Shown here: piece after piece, positions 1 through 8,747 of the stretch | How positions within the stretch are numbered: position 1 is the stretch's first letter | Layout: every line of letters starts with the position of its first letter | From: Serratia sp. AKBS12 | GTDB lineage: Bacteria; Pseudomonadota; Gammaproteobacteria; Enterobacterales; Enterobacteriaceae | Reading direction: 5' to 3' | DNA: 64,000 nucleotides | Assembly: GCF_024793895.1 (NCBI RefSeq) | Contig: NZ_JANUSB010000016.1 | Location: forward strand, 1 to 64,000 | Program-made: the position numbers and the translations under genes | The notes under the pieces: generated by a model | Seen by the model: only the letters and a program-made list of their open reading frames with translations | What the model was told of the DNA's origin: nothing | Database searches by the model: none

Positions 1-79
1 GTAGGTCGTAGCGAGCCATAGTTTAATATGTTGTGGAAACAGACAGTTACTATAGCTCAGGCAATTAAGGGACACAGCC

Positions 80-297
80 TAGACTGGCCCCCTGAATCTT
101 CAGTCAACTGATATCACTTAAATAAGTGATAGTCTTAATACTGGTTTTTAGACTAGTCGTTGGAGTCAGGATGATTGACGTTTTAGGTCCGGAGAAGCGC
201 AGACGGCGTACTGTCCAGGAAAAAATCGCCATTGTTCAGCAAAGTCTTGAGCCCGGTATGACCGTCTCGGTTGTCGCCCGCCATCATGGGGTGGCAG
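80..297 (+). mobile_element. IS2-type left end with truncated insC (remnant)
   Basis: The sequence from 80 (TAGACTGGCCCC...) matches what I recall of the IS2 left terminal repeat and leader. An insC-like reading frame opens at ATG 171 ([14 protein letters not shown], then [10 protein letters not shown] and VVARHHGVA), which is the N-terminal helix-turn-helix part of the IS2 OrfA protein. Similarity stops near 297, after about 42 residues. The frame then runs on to 404 only by reading the antisense of another fragment. There is no orfB and no right end, so this is a dead remnant. The similarity is visible in the protein; the breakpoint is good to a few bases. Confidence 0.8.
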
Positions 298-443
298 TAA
301 CGGCATGCGCGATATCAACTTTTTTGCCTGGACTGTCTCAAGCGCGTCCCGAAGGATTCCAGCTTCCATCGTTTTGCGTCCCAGCATTTGTTCAAGTTGT
401 TTGATTTTTTCTCAAGGGCTTTTACCTCGGAGATGCTGACCAC
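298..443 (-). pseudogene. Inverted fragment of a second IS2-group orfA
   Basis: On the minus strand this stretch reads [20 protein letters not shown] followed by [18 protein letters not shown]. That corresponds to the C-terminal coiled-coil part of IS2-group OrfA (QRLLGKKTMENELLKEAV and APLLPG in IS2). A one-base shift in the A-run near 411-416 separates it from an upstream VVSISEVKALEK-like stretch. It lies head to head with the left-end fragment and is cut at 443/444 by the IS3-like element. The residues differ enough from IS2 to suggest a related but different element. It cannot be functional. Confidence 0.65.
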
Positions 444-509
444 TGATCTTACCCAGCAATAGTGGACACGCGACTAAGTGAGTAAACTCTCAAGCAAGAG
501 GTGACTCAC

Positions 510-805
510 ATGACAAAACCAGCATCAACCACCAAAAAACCACGCAAGCAACATACACCTGAATTCCGCGACGAAGCCCTGAAACTAGCTGAACGCATTG
601 GTGTGGCCGCAGCCGCCCGCGAACTCAGCCTTTATGAGTCGCAAATTTACACCTGGCGTAGCAAGCGGCAGCAACAGGCAACGTCCTCTGAACGTGAGAG
701 CGAACTCGCCGCTGAGAATGCCCGCCTCAAACGCCAACTGGCTGAACGGGATGAGGAACTGGCCATTCTTCAAAAGGCCGCGACATACATCGCCAAGCGC
801 CTGAA

Positions 806-809
<4 letters not shown>
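510..809 (+). CDS. insE: IS3-type transposase OrfA (InsE-like)
   Basis: This 99-residue protein is nearly the same as IS3 InsE ([19 protein letters not shown], then [20 protein letters not shown] and [16 protein letters not shown]). It has an N-terminal helix-turn-helix and a C-terminal leucine-zipper-like helix (roughly residues 62-95). ATG 510 follows GAGGTG at a good distance; the GTG at 501 is also in frame but lacks support. Its TGA overlaps the ATG of orfB (ATGA at 806-809), the usual IS3-family layout for producing an OrfAB fusion by frameshift. It is intact but has no working partner here. Confidence 0.9.
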
Positions 810-1659
<850 letters not shown>

Positions 1660-1689
1660 GGCCGTGTCCACATTACGCGGGTAGGATCA

Positions 1690-1781
1690 AAGGTCTTTTT
1701 GCCGTTGTGCGTCTGTACCTTGTTTTTTTCCTGCCGGGCAAACACAATGAGATTTTTTACATCCTTTATGTCAACGTGCAT
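1690..1781 (-). pseudogene. 5' fragment of an unknown gene, cut by the IS3-like element
   Basis: A minus-strand frame starts at ATG 1781 (MHVDIKDVKNLIVFARQEKN, then KVQTHNGKKTF) and runs straight into the right end of the IS3-like element. An in-frame stop lies just upstream of the ATG. I do not recognise the protein. The charged, lysine-rich composition and codon use look like coding sequence, and it lies downstream of the 108-residue gene at 1886-2212 on the same strand, so the two could have formed an operon. No clear ribosome-binding site is visible. Confidence 0.3.
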
Positions 1782-1885
1782 TTTTTAAAAAAAATCAGTT
1801 GCTTCGAACGTAAATCTGATTATCGCCCCACGGATTTCCCCTTGTACCCGTAATGCGCCACTGGATGTGATGACGCCTTTTTCAA

Positions 1886-2212
1886 TTAAAAACGGGTTCC
1901 CACCCCGGCGCGGTTGCCGGTTTTCAATACCGGTTCTGAATGATAACACGGATGAATTGGCCAGGGGAGACCTAAGGCATCAAAGAGTACCCGTGAACCG
2001 TATGAATTCTCATAATAGAAAACATCCTTGCCACATTTATTGCAAGTGGCATTGGGCACCATGAACGACGTGAAAGAGTCAAATTTATTCGTGGTTACTT
2101 TATGTTTTGGTGTTTTTTTATAGTCATGAGACTCGTATTTTGAAGCATGCTCTTCATCAACGGTGAGGGGAACAATGCGTCCTCTCATTTTTCTGAATAT
2201 TGTGACGCTCAT
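1886..2212 (-). CDS. Small hypothetical protein with a CxxC zinc-ribbon-like motif
   Basis: This 108-residue protein begins MSVTIFRKMRGRIVPLTVDE. The C-terminal half has CNKCGKDVFYYENSYGSRV followed by FDALGLPWPIHPC. The CxxC pair, the later HPC and the GxRVxFDxLGxPWPxHPC pattern suggest a small metal-binding domain of a kind I associate with uncharacterised proteins in mobile or accessory DNA. GGGAGG sits about nine bases before ATG 2212, which favours this start over the longer frame to 2233. It is bounded by the IS3-like element and the truncated recombinase, so it probably arrived with foreign DNA. Function unknown. Confidence 0.6.
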   Translation of the reverse strand: MSVTIFRKMRGRIVPLTVDEEHASKYESHDYKKTPKHKVTTNKFDSFTSFMVPNATCNKCGKDVFYYENSYGSRVLFDALGLPWPIHPCYHSEPVLKTGNRAGVGTRF

Positions 2213-2271
2213 TTTTCTGGCCTCCCTTGGCAAAAATTACTGCGGTAGTGGTCGTGATGAGGTGACAACTG

Positions 2272-2874
2272 TTGCCGGCCACTTCCGGTATGCTCCGAAC
2301 TGGATGGAGGAAGTATAGCGTTTTGCAATGTGGTTTCGGTAAAACGCCTCTAAGACCGAATGAAGACATTATGCTTGATGCCGTCAAACCCTTCGTTGTG
2401 CTACGAACATTAAAGCAACGTAATCAGACAGCAGGCCGCCGCGGCCGACCTGGTAAAGATACACCGGTGAAAAGAACCTTGCCGTTACTTGACTCCGGTT
2501 TTGTCCGTCGGCTGCGTGATCATCTTGCCACCTTTACCCGTTATGTCACCAAGCCGGTATGGGAGATCTCCGATGACACAGCACGAAACTGGTTAAAAGA
2601 CGCCCTGGGTCATGCACAACGTAACGGTATGCATTTCTCCATTGAGAACATCACGCCACATACGTTTCGGCACAGTTTTGCCATGCATTTGCTCTATAAC
2701 CGGGTACATCCGAAGATCCTACAATCGTTCATGGGGCACCGTGACTATAAAAGTACCGAGATCTATACCCGGGTTTTTGCACTGGACGTTGCCGGTCAGC
2801 TGGGCGTGCGCTTCGAGATGACCCCGGAACATGCGTTACAGTTGTTAAACCGTGACTGCCCACGCCGTAAATGA
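2272..2874 (+). pseudogene. Tyrosine recombinase, plasmid ResD-like, N-terminus missing
   Basis: Similarity to the resolution recombinases of F-type plasmids begins near 2365 (FVVLRTLKQRNQ, RTLPLLDSGF) and is strong in the C-terminal catalytic half: TPHTFRHSFAMHLL (HxxR), SFMGHRD and EIYTRVFALD with the nucleophile Tyr. The N-terminal DNA-binding domain and the first catalytic Arg box are absent, so about 200 residues are left of a family usually near 260. Its TGA (2872-2874) is supplied by the end of the neighbouring IS150-like element, so the natural C-terminus may also be cut. It is a relic of a plasmid or integrated element. Confidence 0.72.
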
Positions 2875-2916
2875 ACTGACCCCATAAACCTGGACGGTTA
2901 TTATCACAGATACAAA

Positions 2917-3693
2917 TTATATTGCCTGGGCCCGGTATTCCATCGGGCTCAGGGCCTTTAACTTCATTTTTATCCGTTCATGGTTGTAATAGTGGATATA
3001 CCTGTCCACCGCTTTCCTGAGTTCTGCCACGCTGCTGTACTTCCTCAGGTAAAAACATTCCGATTTCAGCGTGCCGAAGAAGCTTTCCGCCACGGCATTA
3101 TCCAGACAGTTTCCTTTCCGTGACATGCTCTGCGTCAGGCCGTGCGCTTTTAGCTGTGCCTGCCAGCTTTGCATCTGGTATTGCCAGCCCTGGTCCGGAT
3201 GTAACACCGGTGTCTCCCCTGGGCTCAGTGTCATCACCGCCTTCTCCAGCATCCTACTGACCATGTTCATCACCGGGCGCGCCGACATCACATGCGAGAT
3301 AACTTCTCCGTTAAACAGGTCTATAATCGGCGACAGATACAGTTTCTGTCCGCCCATAGCGAACTCTGTAACGTCCGTCACCCACTTTTCGTTTGGCCGT
3401 GTGGCGGTAAAGTCCCGCTGCAGAACATTGGGGGCGATTTTCCCCGTATTCCCCTTCCAGGAACGGTATTTCTTTGCCCGGATCACTGCCTTCAGGGACT
3501 GTTCTCCCATTAGCCGCTGCACAGTTTTGTGATTCACACGTTCATGCTCTCTGGCCAGTACTGCTGTGATCCGCCGGTAGCCGTAACAGCCATGATGACG
3601 ATAGTATATCTGGCTGATTTTTCGCTTTATGTCTGCGTGTTTATCCGGCCGGTTGCGGACTGCCTGATGGTAATACCAGGTACTGCGGGCCAT
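2917..3693 (-). CDS. IS150-type transposase OrfB
   Basis: This is the DDE integrase-core part of the transposase: HHGCYGYRRITAVL (HTH_21-like region), NEKWVTDVTEF (first Asp), HPDQGWQYQM (second Asp) and NAVAESFFGTLKSE (catalytic Glu). The open frame continues upstream of ATG 3693 (EIIHELRAIHALRDLLAASG) to about 3760, where it overlaps the end of orfA. The likely product is therefore an OrfAB fusion made by a -1 shift at the A-rich run 3756-3762 (GAAAAAG on the minus strand). No lesion is seen. Confidence 0.88.
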   Translation of the reverse strand: MARSTWYYHQAVRNRPDKHADIKRKISQIYYRHHGCYGYRRITAVLAREHERVNHKTVQRLMGEQSLKAVIRAKKYRSWKGNTGKIAPNVLQRDFTATRPNEKWVTDVTEFAMGGQKLYLSPIIDLFNGEVISHVMSARPVMNMVSRMLEKAVMTLSPGETPVLHPDQGWQYQMQSWQAQLKAHGLTQSMSRKGNCLDNAVAESFFGTLKSECFYLRKYSSVAELRKAVDRYIHYYNHERIKMKLKALSPMEYRAQAI

Positions 3694-3746
3694 ACCAGAT
3701 GCAGCCAGCAGGTCCCGCAGGGCATGAATCGCCCTCAGCTCATGGA

Positions 3747-4271
3747 TTATTTCTGCTTTTTCTTTTGCTGAGCCAGGGCTTTTAGCTTTTTTAGGTAATC
3801 GACCTCCGCCCGAAGATATCTCAGTTCTGCCAGCAACTCGTCATGCGTGAGCTCCTCAGCAGGTTTTGCCGTGCTCACCGGCGGCTGTGTCGCCTGTCCG
3901 GAGATGTTTTTTATTTTCACGTGGTGTCGTTTCCTCTTCTGCAGTCCGGATTTACCAGCAGCTTCATAAGCATCAAACCAGCGTTTTATCACTTTATTAT
4001 CGGAGATATAGAACCGGACTGCCGCCTCCCGAAAAGAGAGATGTTCTTTCTGCAGAGTTTTCACTACGTTGAGTTTAAATTCCGGGTTGTAATCAGCAAC
4101 TTTCCAGGTTATGCCGTCAATACCGTGTAGCTGCCAGGAGGCGACCCAGTGGCTGACGGTAGATTTGTGGAGTCCAAAATGCGCTGCGGTCCTGGTCATT
4201 CCGCCCTGGCCGGAGAGGTAATACCTCACGACAGCAATGCGAAATTCCAGTGTGTAATTGGGTTTGCCCAT
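3747..4271 (-). CDS. IS150-type transposase OrfA
   Basis: This 174-residue protein starts MGKPNYTLEFRIAVVRYYLS. It has two helix-turn-helix segments (AAHFGLHKSTVSHWVASW near residues 28-45 and AAVRFYISDNKVIKRWF near 80-96) and a C-terminal coiled coil (LLAELRYLRAEVDYLKKL). These are the DNA-binding features of IS150-group OrfA. ATG 4271 is preferred; the frame is open to 4319, but that part lies in the terminal repeat. The stop at 3747-3749 lies just past the probable frameshift run. Confidence 0.87.
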   Translation of the reverse strand: MGKPNYTLEFRIAVVRYYLSGQGGMTRTAAHFGLHKSTVSHWVASWQLHGIDGITWKVADYNPEFKLNVVKTLQKEHLSFREAAVRFYISDNKVIKRWFDAYEAAGKSGLQKRKRHHVKIKNISGQATQPPVSTAKPAEELTHDELLAELRYLRAEVDYLKKLKALAQQKKKQK

Positions 4272-4441
4272 AAAATGCACCTTACTCAGTTGGTGTCCAA
4301 CTTTTGGGGTGCAGTTCAATTTGAGCGAGGGTTTACGGGGTAATCGCTAAAACCGCTGCTAAGCTCTAATTCAGCGCCTTTTCAAGGCAGCATTGATACA
4401 GCCTAAGCCTTATCTCAGCAGGGATCTTAAAAAACATGGGG

Positions 4442-5086
4442 TTAGCCTAAAACGACGATGCCCAAGCGTTCCATCAATTGCGACGCCTGGTAGCTGTCCA
4501 ACTTAACGCCTTGTAGATCGATATTGCGTACGTCAAGCTCCCCTAACGCCGAATTGCTCAGATCGCAATGGGTAAAATTGGCGGAACGCCAGTCGAATGA
4601 AGTGAATTCTCCGCCGGAAAGATCGGAACCACTAAAGGTCGCACCCACAACTTGAGCGCCATTCCACCGGTTTTCCCACAGTTCGCACTTTTCTAGTACG
4701 ACTTTCGAAAAATTAGCATAGCTAAGGTTACTTTTTATGATGTAGGCGCTGCAAAACCAGGTGCGGGGAGTGATCATGTTCATAAAACTGGCGCCGCGAA
4801 AATCGGCGCCCTGTGCCCGGCATTCACGGATTTCAATGCCCAGCGCATTGGCGTTGCTGAAGTCTGCCATGGATAAATCGCACTGTTTAAAACTGGCATC
4901 CTTAAGCTGCGCCCGACTGAAACGACAACCTTGTTGGCTCTCGCGATCGTAGAACTGACAGCCGATAAACTCACTGTCGGTCAGATCAACGCCGGAAAAA
5001 TCACAGTTGCGGAAACTCGCATTTTCAATTCTGGCACCGGTAAATCGATCACGAGCAATTCTTTCGCCTTTTAGTATCAACGACAT
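4442..5086 (-). CDS. qnr: Qnr family pentapeptide-repeat protein (QnrB/SmaQnr-like)
   Basis: This 214-residue protein is built of pentapeptide repeats along its whole length and closely follows QnrB in places: GCQFYDRESQ, CDLSMADF, RAQGADFRGASFMNMIT, ANFSKVVLEKCELWENRW, MERLGI. Qnr proteins are DNA mimics that bind gyrase and topoisomerase IV and shield them from quinolones. Chromosomal versions are native to Serratia. ATG 5086 is the only sensible start, because an in-frame TAA lies seven codons upstream. That blocks the longer 226-residue form annotated for some QnrB alleles. A LexA-like box sits ten bases before the start. The IS150-like element ends only about 120 bases beyond the stop. 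Confidence 0.93.
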   Translation of the reverse strand: MSLILKGERIARDRFTGARIENASFRNCDFSGVDLTDSEFIGCQFYDRESQQGCRFSRAQLKDASFKQCDLSMADFSNANALGIEIRECRAQGADFRGASFMNMITPRTWFCSAYIIKSNLSYANFSKVVLEKCELWENRWNGAQVVGATFSGSDLSGGEFTSFDWRSANFTHCDLSNSALGELDVRNIDLQGVKLDSYQASQLMERLGIVVLG

Positions 5087-5096
5087 AGCATGACGC

Positions 5097-5112
5097 CTGT
5101 TTATTTATACAC
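5097..5112 (-). promoter_or_regulatory. LexA (SOS) box in front of qnr
   Basis: On the minus strand the site reads GTGTATAAATAAACAG, 13 of 16 matches to the LexA consensus CTGTATATATATACAG; only the first base departs from the conserved CTG/CAG ends. QnrB genes carry CTGTATAAAAAAACAG in the same place and are known to be SOS-induced. The box ends ten bases before the qnr ATG, so bound LexA would block transcription or translation start. The SOS role here is inferred. Confidence 0.75.
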
Positions 5113-5945
5113 ATTGCATCCCATTGTAGCCTTCCCTGCGTCTGAGAGTAAATCGACATAAAGTAACCCTGTATTTGCCACGGCCCACTAAAAATCTTGG
5201 GCGAGCTGCCACGCCAGGGGAAGCCGAAAACGTAACAGCCCGCAGGCCGCGCAAGATAGTAGCTGTATTGGCTTAGACTTTAGCTGGCCGTGTTGGGTGT
5301 TGGAAAGCAATTCAAACCTGACAGTCGACAACAGGCGAAGCGCGAACGTGGGGCCAAGGCACAAAACTCAGCGTTGTTACTGGGTTGATACTTTATTGGT
5401 TTTACCATAGTGAAAAAAATTCAAAAAACACAGCGTATTATATCCAACATAATAAATAAAAAAGATTATTATGTAGAAAAATCTGCTGCCAATATAGTTT
5501 CAATTTAAGTTTCCTATTAAAAAGAATAACAAGAAAACAAGACGCTCTCGATAAAGAGCGTCATATTAGTCAACGGCCTACGCACCTGGGCCACACCAGC
5601 CGACTTTTTCGTTGCAGAATCATAATAAATGGCAATTATGCCAAGTATAAAAAATGCTAATTTATTGCATTTCATATTATCCCTTGGCTGAAATAAGGTA
5701 TGGCCCTAGACACCCGTAGATTCACGGGCGGCGGTGAGAATTAATTTCTTAAACCACTGAGACAAAAAGTATTATTGCTGCTTACATTCTGAATTAACTT
5801 GATGTCTGAAACTTGCAAAGTGTAAACCTTGGGCTATATTTATTTTTACATCTCAATCAATTAGCGTCACTTTACTTTCCAATGGGAAACTATCCTTCAT
5901 TCTCAATACAGGGTTATGCTCCCTATATCACTAAAAGGCCAACAG
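5113..5945. other. 833-base intergenic region between qnr and the alkylsulfatase gene
   Basis: The two flanking genes diverge. The GC-richer half (about 5160-5400) shows no convincing frame and could be decayed coding DNA. The AT-rich part (5400-5900) holds a hairpin at 5541-5562 (GACGCTCT, six-base loop, AGAGCGTC) followed by a T-rich run on the minus strand, a possible small minus-strand ORF (5517-5675), and presumably the sulfatase promoter near 5800-5930. Confidence 0.5.
5517..5675 (-). CDS. Possible small membrane protein, 52 residues
   Basis: The frame opens MKCNKLAFFILGIIAIYYDS, with one hydrophobic N-terminal segment (residues 6-18) and then a basic, polar tail. AAGGGA lies four bases before ATG 5675, a good ribosome-binding site. 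Against it, the hairpin with a T-rich tail at 5541-5562 falls inside the frame, so the true end or frame is doubtful. No family is recognised. It could be a small toxin-like peptide, a lysis remnant or chance. Confidence 0.25.
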   Translation of the reverse strand: MKCNKLAFFILGIIAIYYDSATKKSAGVAQVRRPLTNMTLFIESVLFSCYSF

Positions 5946-7922
5946 ATGAGACTCAAACCGATCGTCAAAAGCCTCGCTTTAGCGGGATTGCTGACAACCA
6001 TAGCTATGCCTAGCTTGGCACAAGAAACGACAAAAGATGCAACAGCGGCGACAAAACAGGCAAATAATGCCCTGTATGAACAACTCCCCTTCTCCGATAA
6101 CACCGATTTTACCAATGCCCACAAAGGCTTTATTGCGCCACTGCCGCAAGAAGTCATTAAAGGCGAAAAGGGCAACGTCATCTGGAACCCGCAACAATAC
6201 GCATTTATTAAAGAGGGAGAAAAAGCCCCCGATACGGTCAACCCCAGCCTATGGCGGCAGTCGCAACTCATCAATATTAGCGGTTTGTTTGAAGTCACCG
6301 ACGGGGTGTATCAAATTCGTAACCTTGACCTTTCCAATATGACCATTATTGAAGGGAAAGAAGGCATCACGGTAGTTGACCCATTGGTATCAGCCGAAAC
6401 CGCCAAGGTCGGCATGGATCTGTATTATAAGAATCGCGGCAAGAAACCGGTGGTTGCGGTGATCTACACGCACAGTCACGTTGACCACTACGGTGGCGTA
6501 CGCGGCGTGGTAGACGAAGCGGACGTCAAGAACGGCAAAGTGAAAATTTATGCGCCTGAAGGGTTTATGGATTCAGCCGTAGCCGAAAATATCATGGCGG
6601 GTAACGTAATGAGCCGCCGTGCAAGTTACATGTACGGCAACCTGCTCAAACCCGAGGCCAAGGGACAGGTCGGTGCCGGATTGGGTACCACGACCTCCGC
6701 CGGGACAGTGACCCTGATAGCACCTACGAACTACATTACCAAAACCGGTCAGAAGGAAGTAATCGACGGATTAACCTATGACTTTATGCTGGCCCCCGGT
6801 TCCGAAGCGCCGGCTGAAATGCTGTGGTATATCGAGGAGAAAAAGCTGATTGAAGCGGCAGAAGACGTCACGCATACGCTGCACAACACCTATTCTCTGC
6901 GCGGGGCAAAAATTCGTGAGCCGCTGCCTTGGTCAAAATACATCAACGATGCATTGCAGTTATGGGGTGATAAAGCCGAAATTATCATGGCGCAGCACCA
7001 CTGGCCGACCTGGGGTAACGACAACGTTAAAAAACTGCTGAAAAGCCAGCGTGACCTGTATCGGTATATCAACGACCAAACGCTGCGTATGGCGAATAAA
7101 GGCCTGACGCGCGACGAAATCGCCGCCAACTTTACCCTGCCGCCAGCGCTTGCCACGGTCTGGGCGAACCGCGGCTATTACGGTTCGGTAAGTCACGACG
7201 TCAAGGCCACCTATGTGCTTTATCTCGGCTGGTTTGATGGTAACCCAGCCACGCTGGATGAACTGCCGCCTGAAGAAGCGGCGAAAAAATTCGTTGAGTA
7301 CATGGGCGGCGCGGACAATATTCTGCAGAAAGCCAAGGCTGACTATGATCAGGGCAACTACCGTTGGGTTGCGCAGGTGGTCAGTAAAGTGGTCTTCGCC
7401 GATCCTAAAAACGAAGCGGCTCGCCACCTTGAGGCGGATGCGCTGGAACAGCTCGGCTATCAGGCAGAATCGGGCCCGTGGCGTAACTTCTACCTGACCG
7501 GCGCGCAAGAGCTGCGCAACGGCGTCAAGCAGTTGCCAACGCCAAATACTGCCAGTCCGGATACGGTACGCGCCATGACGCCGGAGATGTTCTTTGACTA
7601 TTTAGGCGTGCATATTAACGGTGAAAAAGCCGCCAAGGCACATATCGTGCTGAACTTTGACTTTGGCGAGCAAGACGGTAAATACAAAATCGAATTGGAA
7701 AACGGCGTACTCAACCACACCGCCAACGCCGAAGCCAAGGAGGCCGATGCGACAATCACGCTTTCCCGTGACGCCTTGAACCGGATCGTTCTGAAAGAAC
7801 ATACGCTGAAGGAAGAGCAAGACAAAGGGGATGTAAAAATCACCGGCAATGCCGAGAAGCTAAACGAATTGTTGGGCTATATGGATAAGTTCGACTTCTG
7901 GTTTAATATCGTCACGCCGTAA
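5946..7922 (+). CDS. Secreted alkyl sulfatase (SdsA/YjcS-type metallo-beta-lactamase fold)
   Basis: This 658-residue protein is exported by a signal peptide (MRLKPIVKSLALAGLLTTIA, cleavage after about SLA-QE, residue 26). The metallo-beta-lactamase domain carries THSHVDHYGG near residue 175 (HxHxDH, zinc site) and further metal ligands around EAAEDVTHTLHN near 300. A dimerisation region and an SCP2-like C-terminal domain (about 540-658) follow, the order of Pseudomonas SdsA1. The family hydrolyses primary alkyl sulfates such as SDS to the alcohol and sulfate, so the likely role is detergent breakdown or sulfur scavenging in the periplasm. ATG 5946 is chosen over an in-frame ATG at 5916 because the signal peptide starts there and AAAGG precedes it. 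Confidence 0.9.
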   Translation: MRLKPIVKSLALAGLLTTIAMPSLAQETTKDATAATKQANNALYEQLPFSDNTDFTNAHKGFIAPLPQEVIKGEKGNVIWNPQQYAFIKEGEKAPDTVNPSLWRQSQLINISGLFEVTDGVYQIRNLDLSNMTIIEGKEGITVVDPLVSAETAKVGMDLYYKNRGKKPVVAVIYTHSHVDHYGGVRGVVDEADVKNGKVKIYAPEGFMDSAVAENIMAGNVMSRRASYMYGNLLKPEAKGQVGAGLGTTTSAGTVTLIAPTNYITKTGQKEVIDGLTYDFMLAPGSEAPAEMLWYIEEKKLIEAAEDVTHTLHNTYSLRGAKIREPLPWSKYINDALQLWGDKAEIIMAQHHWPTWGNDNVKKLLKSQRDLYRYINDQTLRMANKGLTRDEIAANFTLPPALATVWANRGYYGSVSHDVKATYVLYLGWFDGNPATLDELPPEEAAKKFVEYMGGADNILQKAKADYDQGNYRWVAQVVSKVVFADPKNEAARHLEADALEQLGYQAESGPWRNFYLTGAQELRNGVKQLPTPNTASPDTVRAMTPEMFFDYLGVHINGEKAAKAHIVLNFDFGEQDGKYKIELENGVLNHTANAEAKEADATITLSRDALNRIVLKEHTLKEEQDKGDVKITGNAEKLNELLGYMDKFDFWFNIVTP

Positions 7923-7927
7923 ACGTA

Positions 7928-7958
7928 ACGCCCCGGTGACACCATCACCGGGGCGTTG
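7928..7958. terminator. Strong inverted repeat between the sulfatase and ecotin genes
   Basis: A perfect 13-base stem (AACGCCCCGGTGA / TCACCGGGGCGTT) with a five-base loop lies six bases after the sulfatase stop, between convergent genes. There is no clear T-run on either side, so it may end transcription weakly or protect 3' ends. Confidence 0.6.
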
Positions 7959-8009
7959 GATTTACAGCCGTTTGCCGCTGACATCAGTGAGCGGCACAAC
8001 AGCGGTTAA

Positions 8010-8519
8010 TTACTTCTTCACCGCGACGTTGACGGTTTCAGCGGCTTGCCATACGCGGTATTTCACCTCCACGTCCTGCGGCACATAGACCACGATCGGC
8101 AGGCGACTGTTATAACGCTGCATGGCGGCATCGCCCAGATTTGCAGCCACAAACTGCCGATGCTTGCTGCCGTCCGGACAGGCCATCATGGTAGAGGCTG
8201 GCGCAGACAGCTTATCCAGCACCAGATAATCGTAACCCCAACCGGACAGAGTCTTGCTTTCCAGCTTGCCGCCCATCATATGTCGGTTGCAGTCCACTTC
8301 CAGCGTCTTGCCAATCAGCAGTTCCACTTTAAAGTTTTCTTCACGATCCTGCTTGGGCAGATAAATGACCTGTCGCGTCATACCCTTCTCTGCCTGCGGA
8401 TAAGGCGCTACCTTTTCCAGCGGCTGTTGGCTGATATCATCGTTTTCGCTCGCAGAGGTCGCCGCTCCGGCAGTGGTTGCCATCAGCATGCCGGCAACCA
8501 GCAAAGAGATCTTTTTCAT
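8010..8519 (-). CDS. eco: Ecotin, periplasmic serine protease inhibitor
   Basis: This 169-residue precursor has a signal peptide ([19 protein letters not shown]). The mature part carries the ecotin signatures: [18 protein letters not shown], the cysteine pair C77/C114 for the disulfide, and the reactive loop STMMACPDG with Met at P1 (about residues 111-112). Ecotin forms a dimer that clamps trypsin-fold proteases such as elastase, trypsin and chymotrypsin, protecting the periplasm from host proteases. It is a single gene reading away from the PAP2 gene. Confidence 0.96.
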   Translation of the reverse strand: MKKISLLVAGMLMATTAGAATSASENDDISQQPLEKVAPYPQAEKGMTRQVIYLPKQDREENFKVELLIGKTLEVDCNRHMMGGKLESKTLSGWGYDYLVLDKLSAPASTMMACPDGSKHRQFVAANLGDAAMQRYNSRLPIVVYVPQDVEVKYRVWQAAETVNVAVKK

Positions 8520-8747
8520 AAACTTTCCCTATGATTTTCCTAAAATCCGAACATACGTTAATACACTCCCCCGACACATTCCAATGGTTTAATCTTCTTT
8601 ACATAATGTTGTCGATGATTTTTGCAACCAACATAAGAATAAAAATCAGCATAAAAAACGGACCAGCAACGCAAAGTGACGTATTAAGGTTTTCTTAAGA
8701 CAGCATTATTACAGTTGTTCATCCCTGTTATCTCGCGAGCGCCCTCT

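Larger units (their letters stand above)
2872..4318 (-). mobile_element. IS150-type insertion sequence (IS3 family)
   Basis: The ends are imperfect inverted repeats: TGAACTGACCCCATAAACCT from 2872 on the plus strand and TGAACTGCACCCCAAAAGTT from 4318 on the minus strand. The 1447-base length is close to IS150 (about 1443). It has orfA and orfB in the usual overlapping frames and both look intact, so it may be active. The bases just outside (AAA at 2869-2871, ATT at 4319-4321) do not match, so there is no obvious target duplication. Confidence 0.87.

Noticed and set aside
126..404. A single 92-residue transposase gene
   Set aside because: Only the first half (from 171) is IS2 OrfA-like; the second half is the antisense of a different, inverted fragment.
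2157..2387. 76-codon minus-strand frame overlapping the small metal-binding protein and the recombinase
   Set aside because: It overlaps two better-supported genes in other frames and has no ribosome-binding site or recognisable motif.
4319..4441. Terminator or small gene between the IS150-like element and qnr
   Set aside because: About 120 bases with no clear hairpin plus T-run and no reading frame with a start site.
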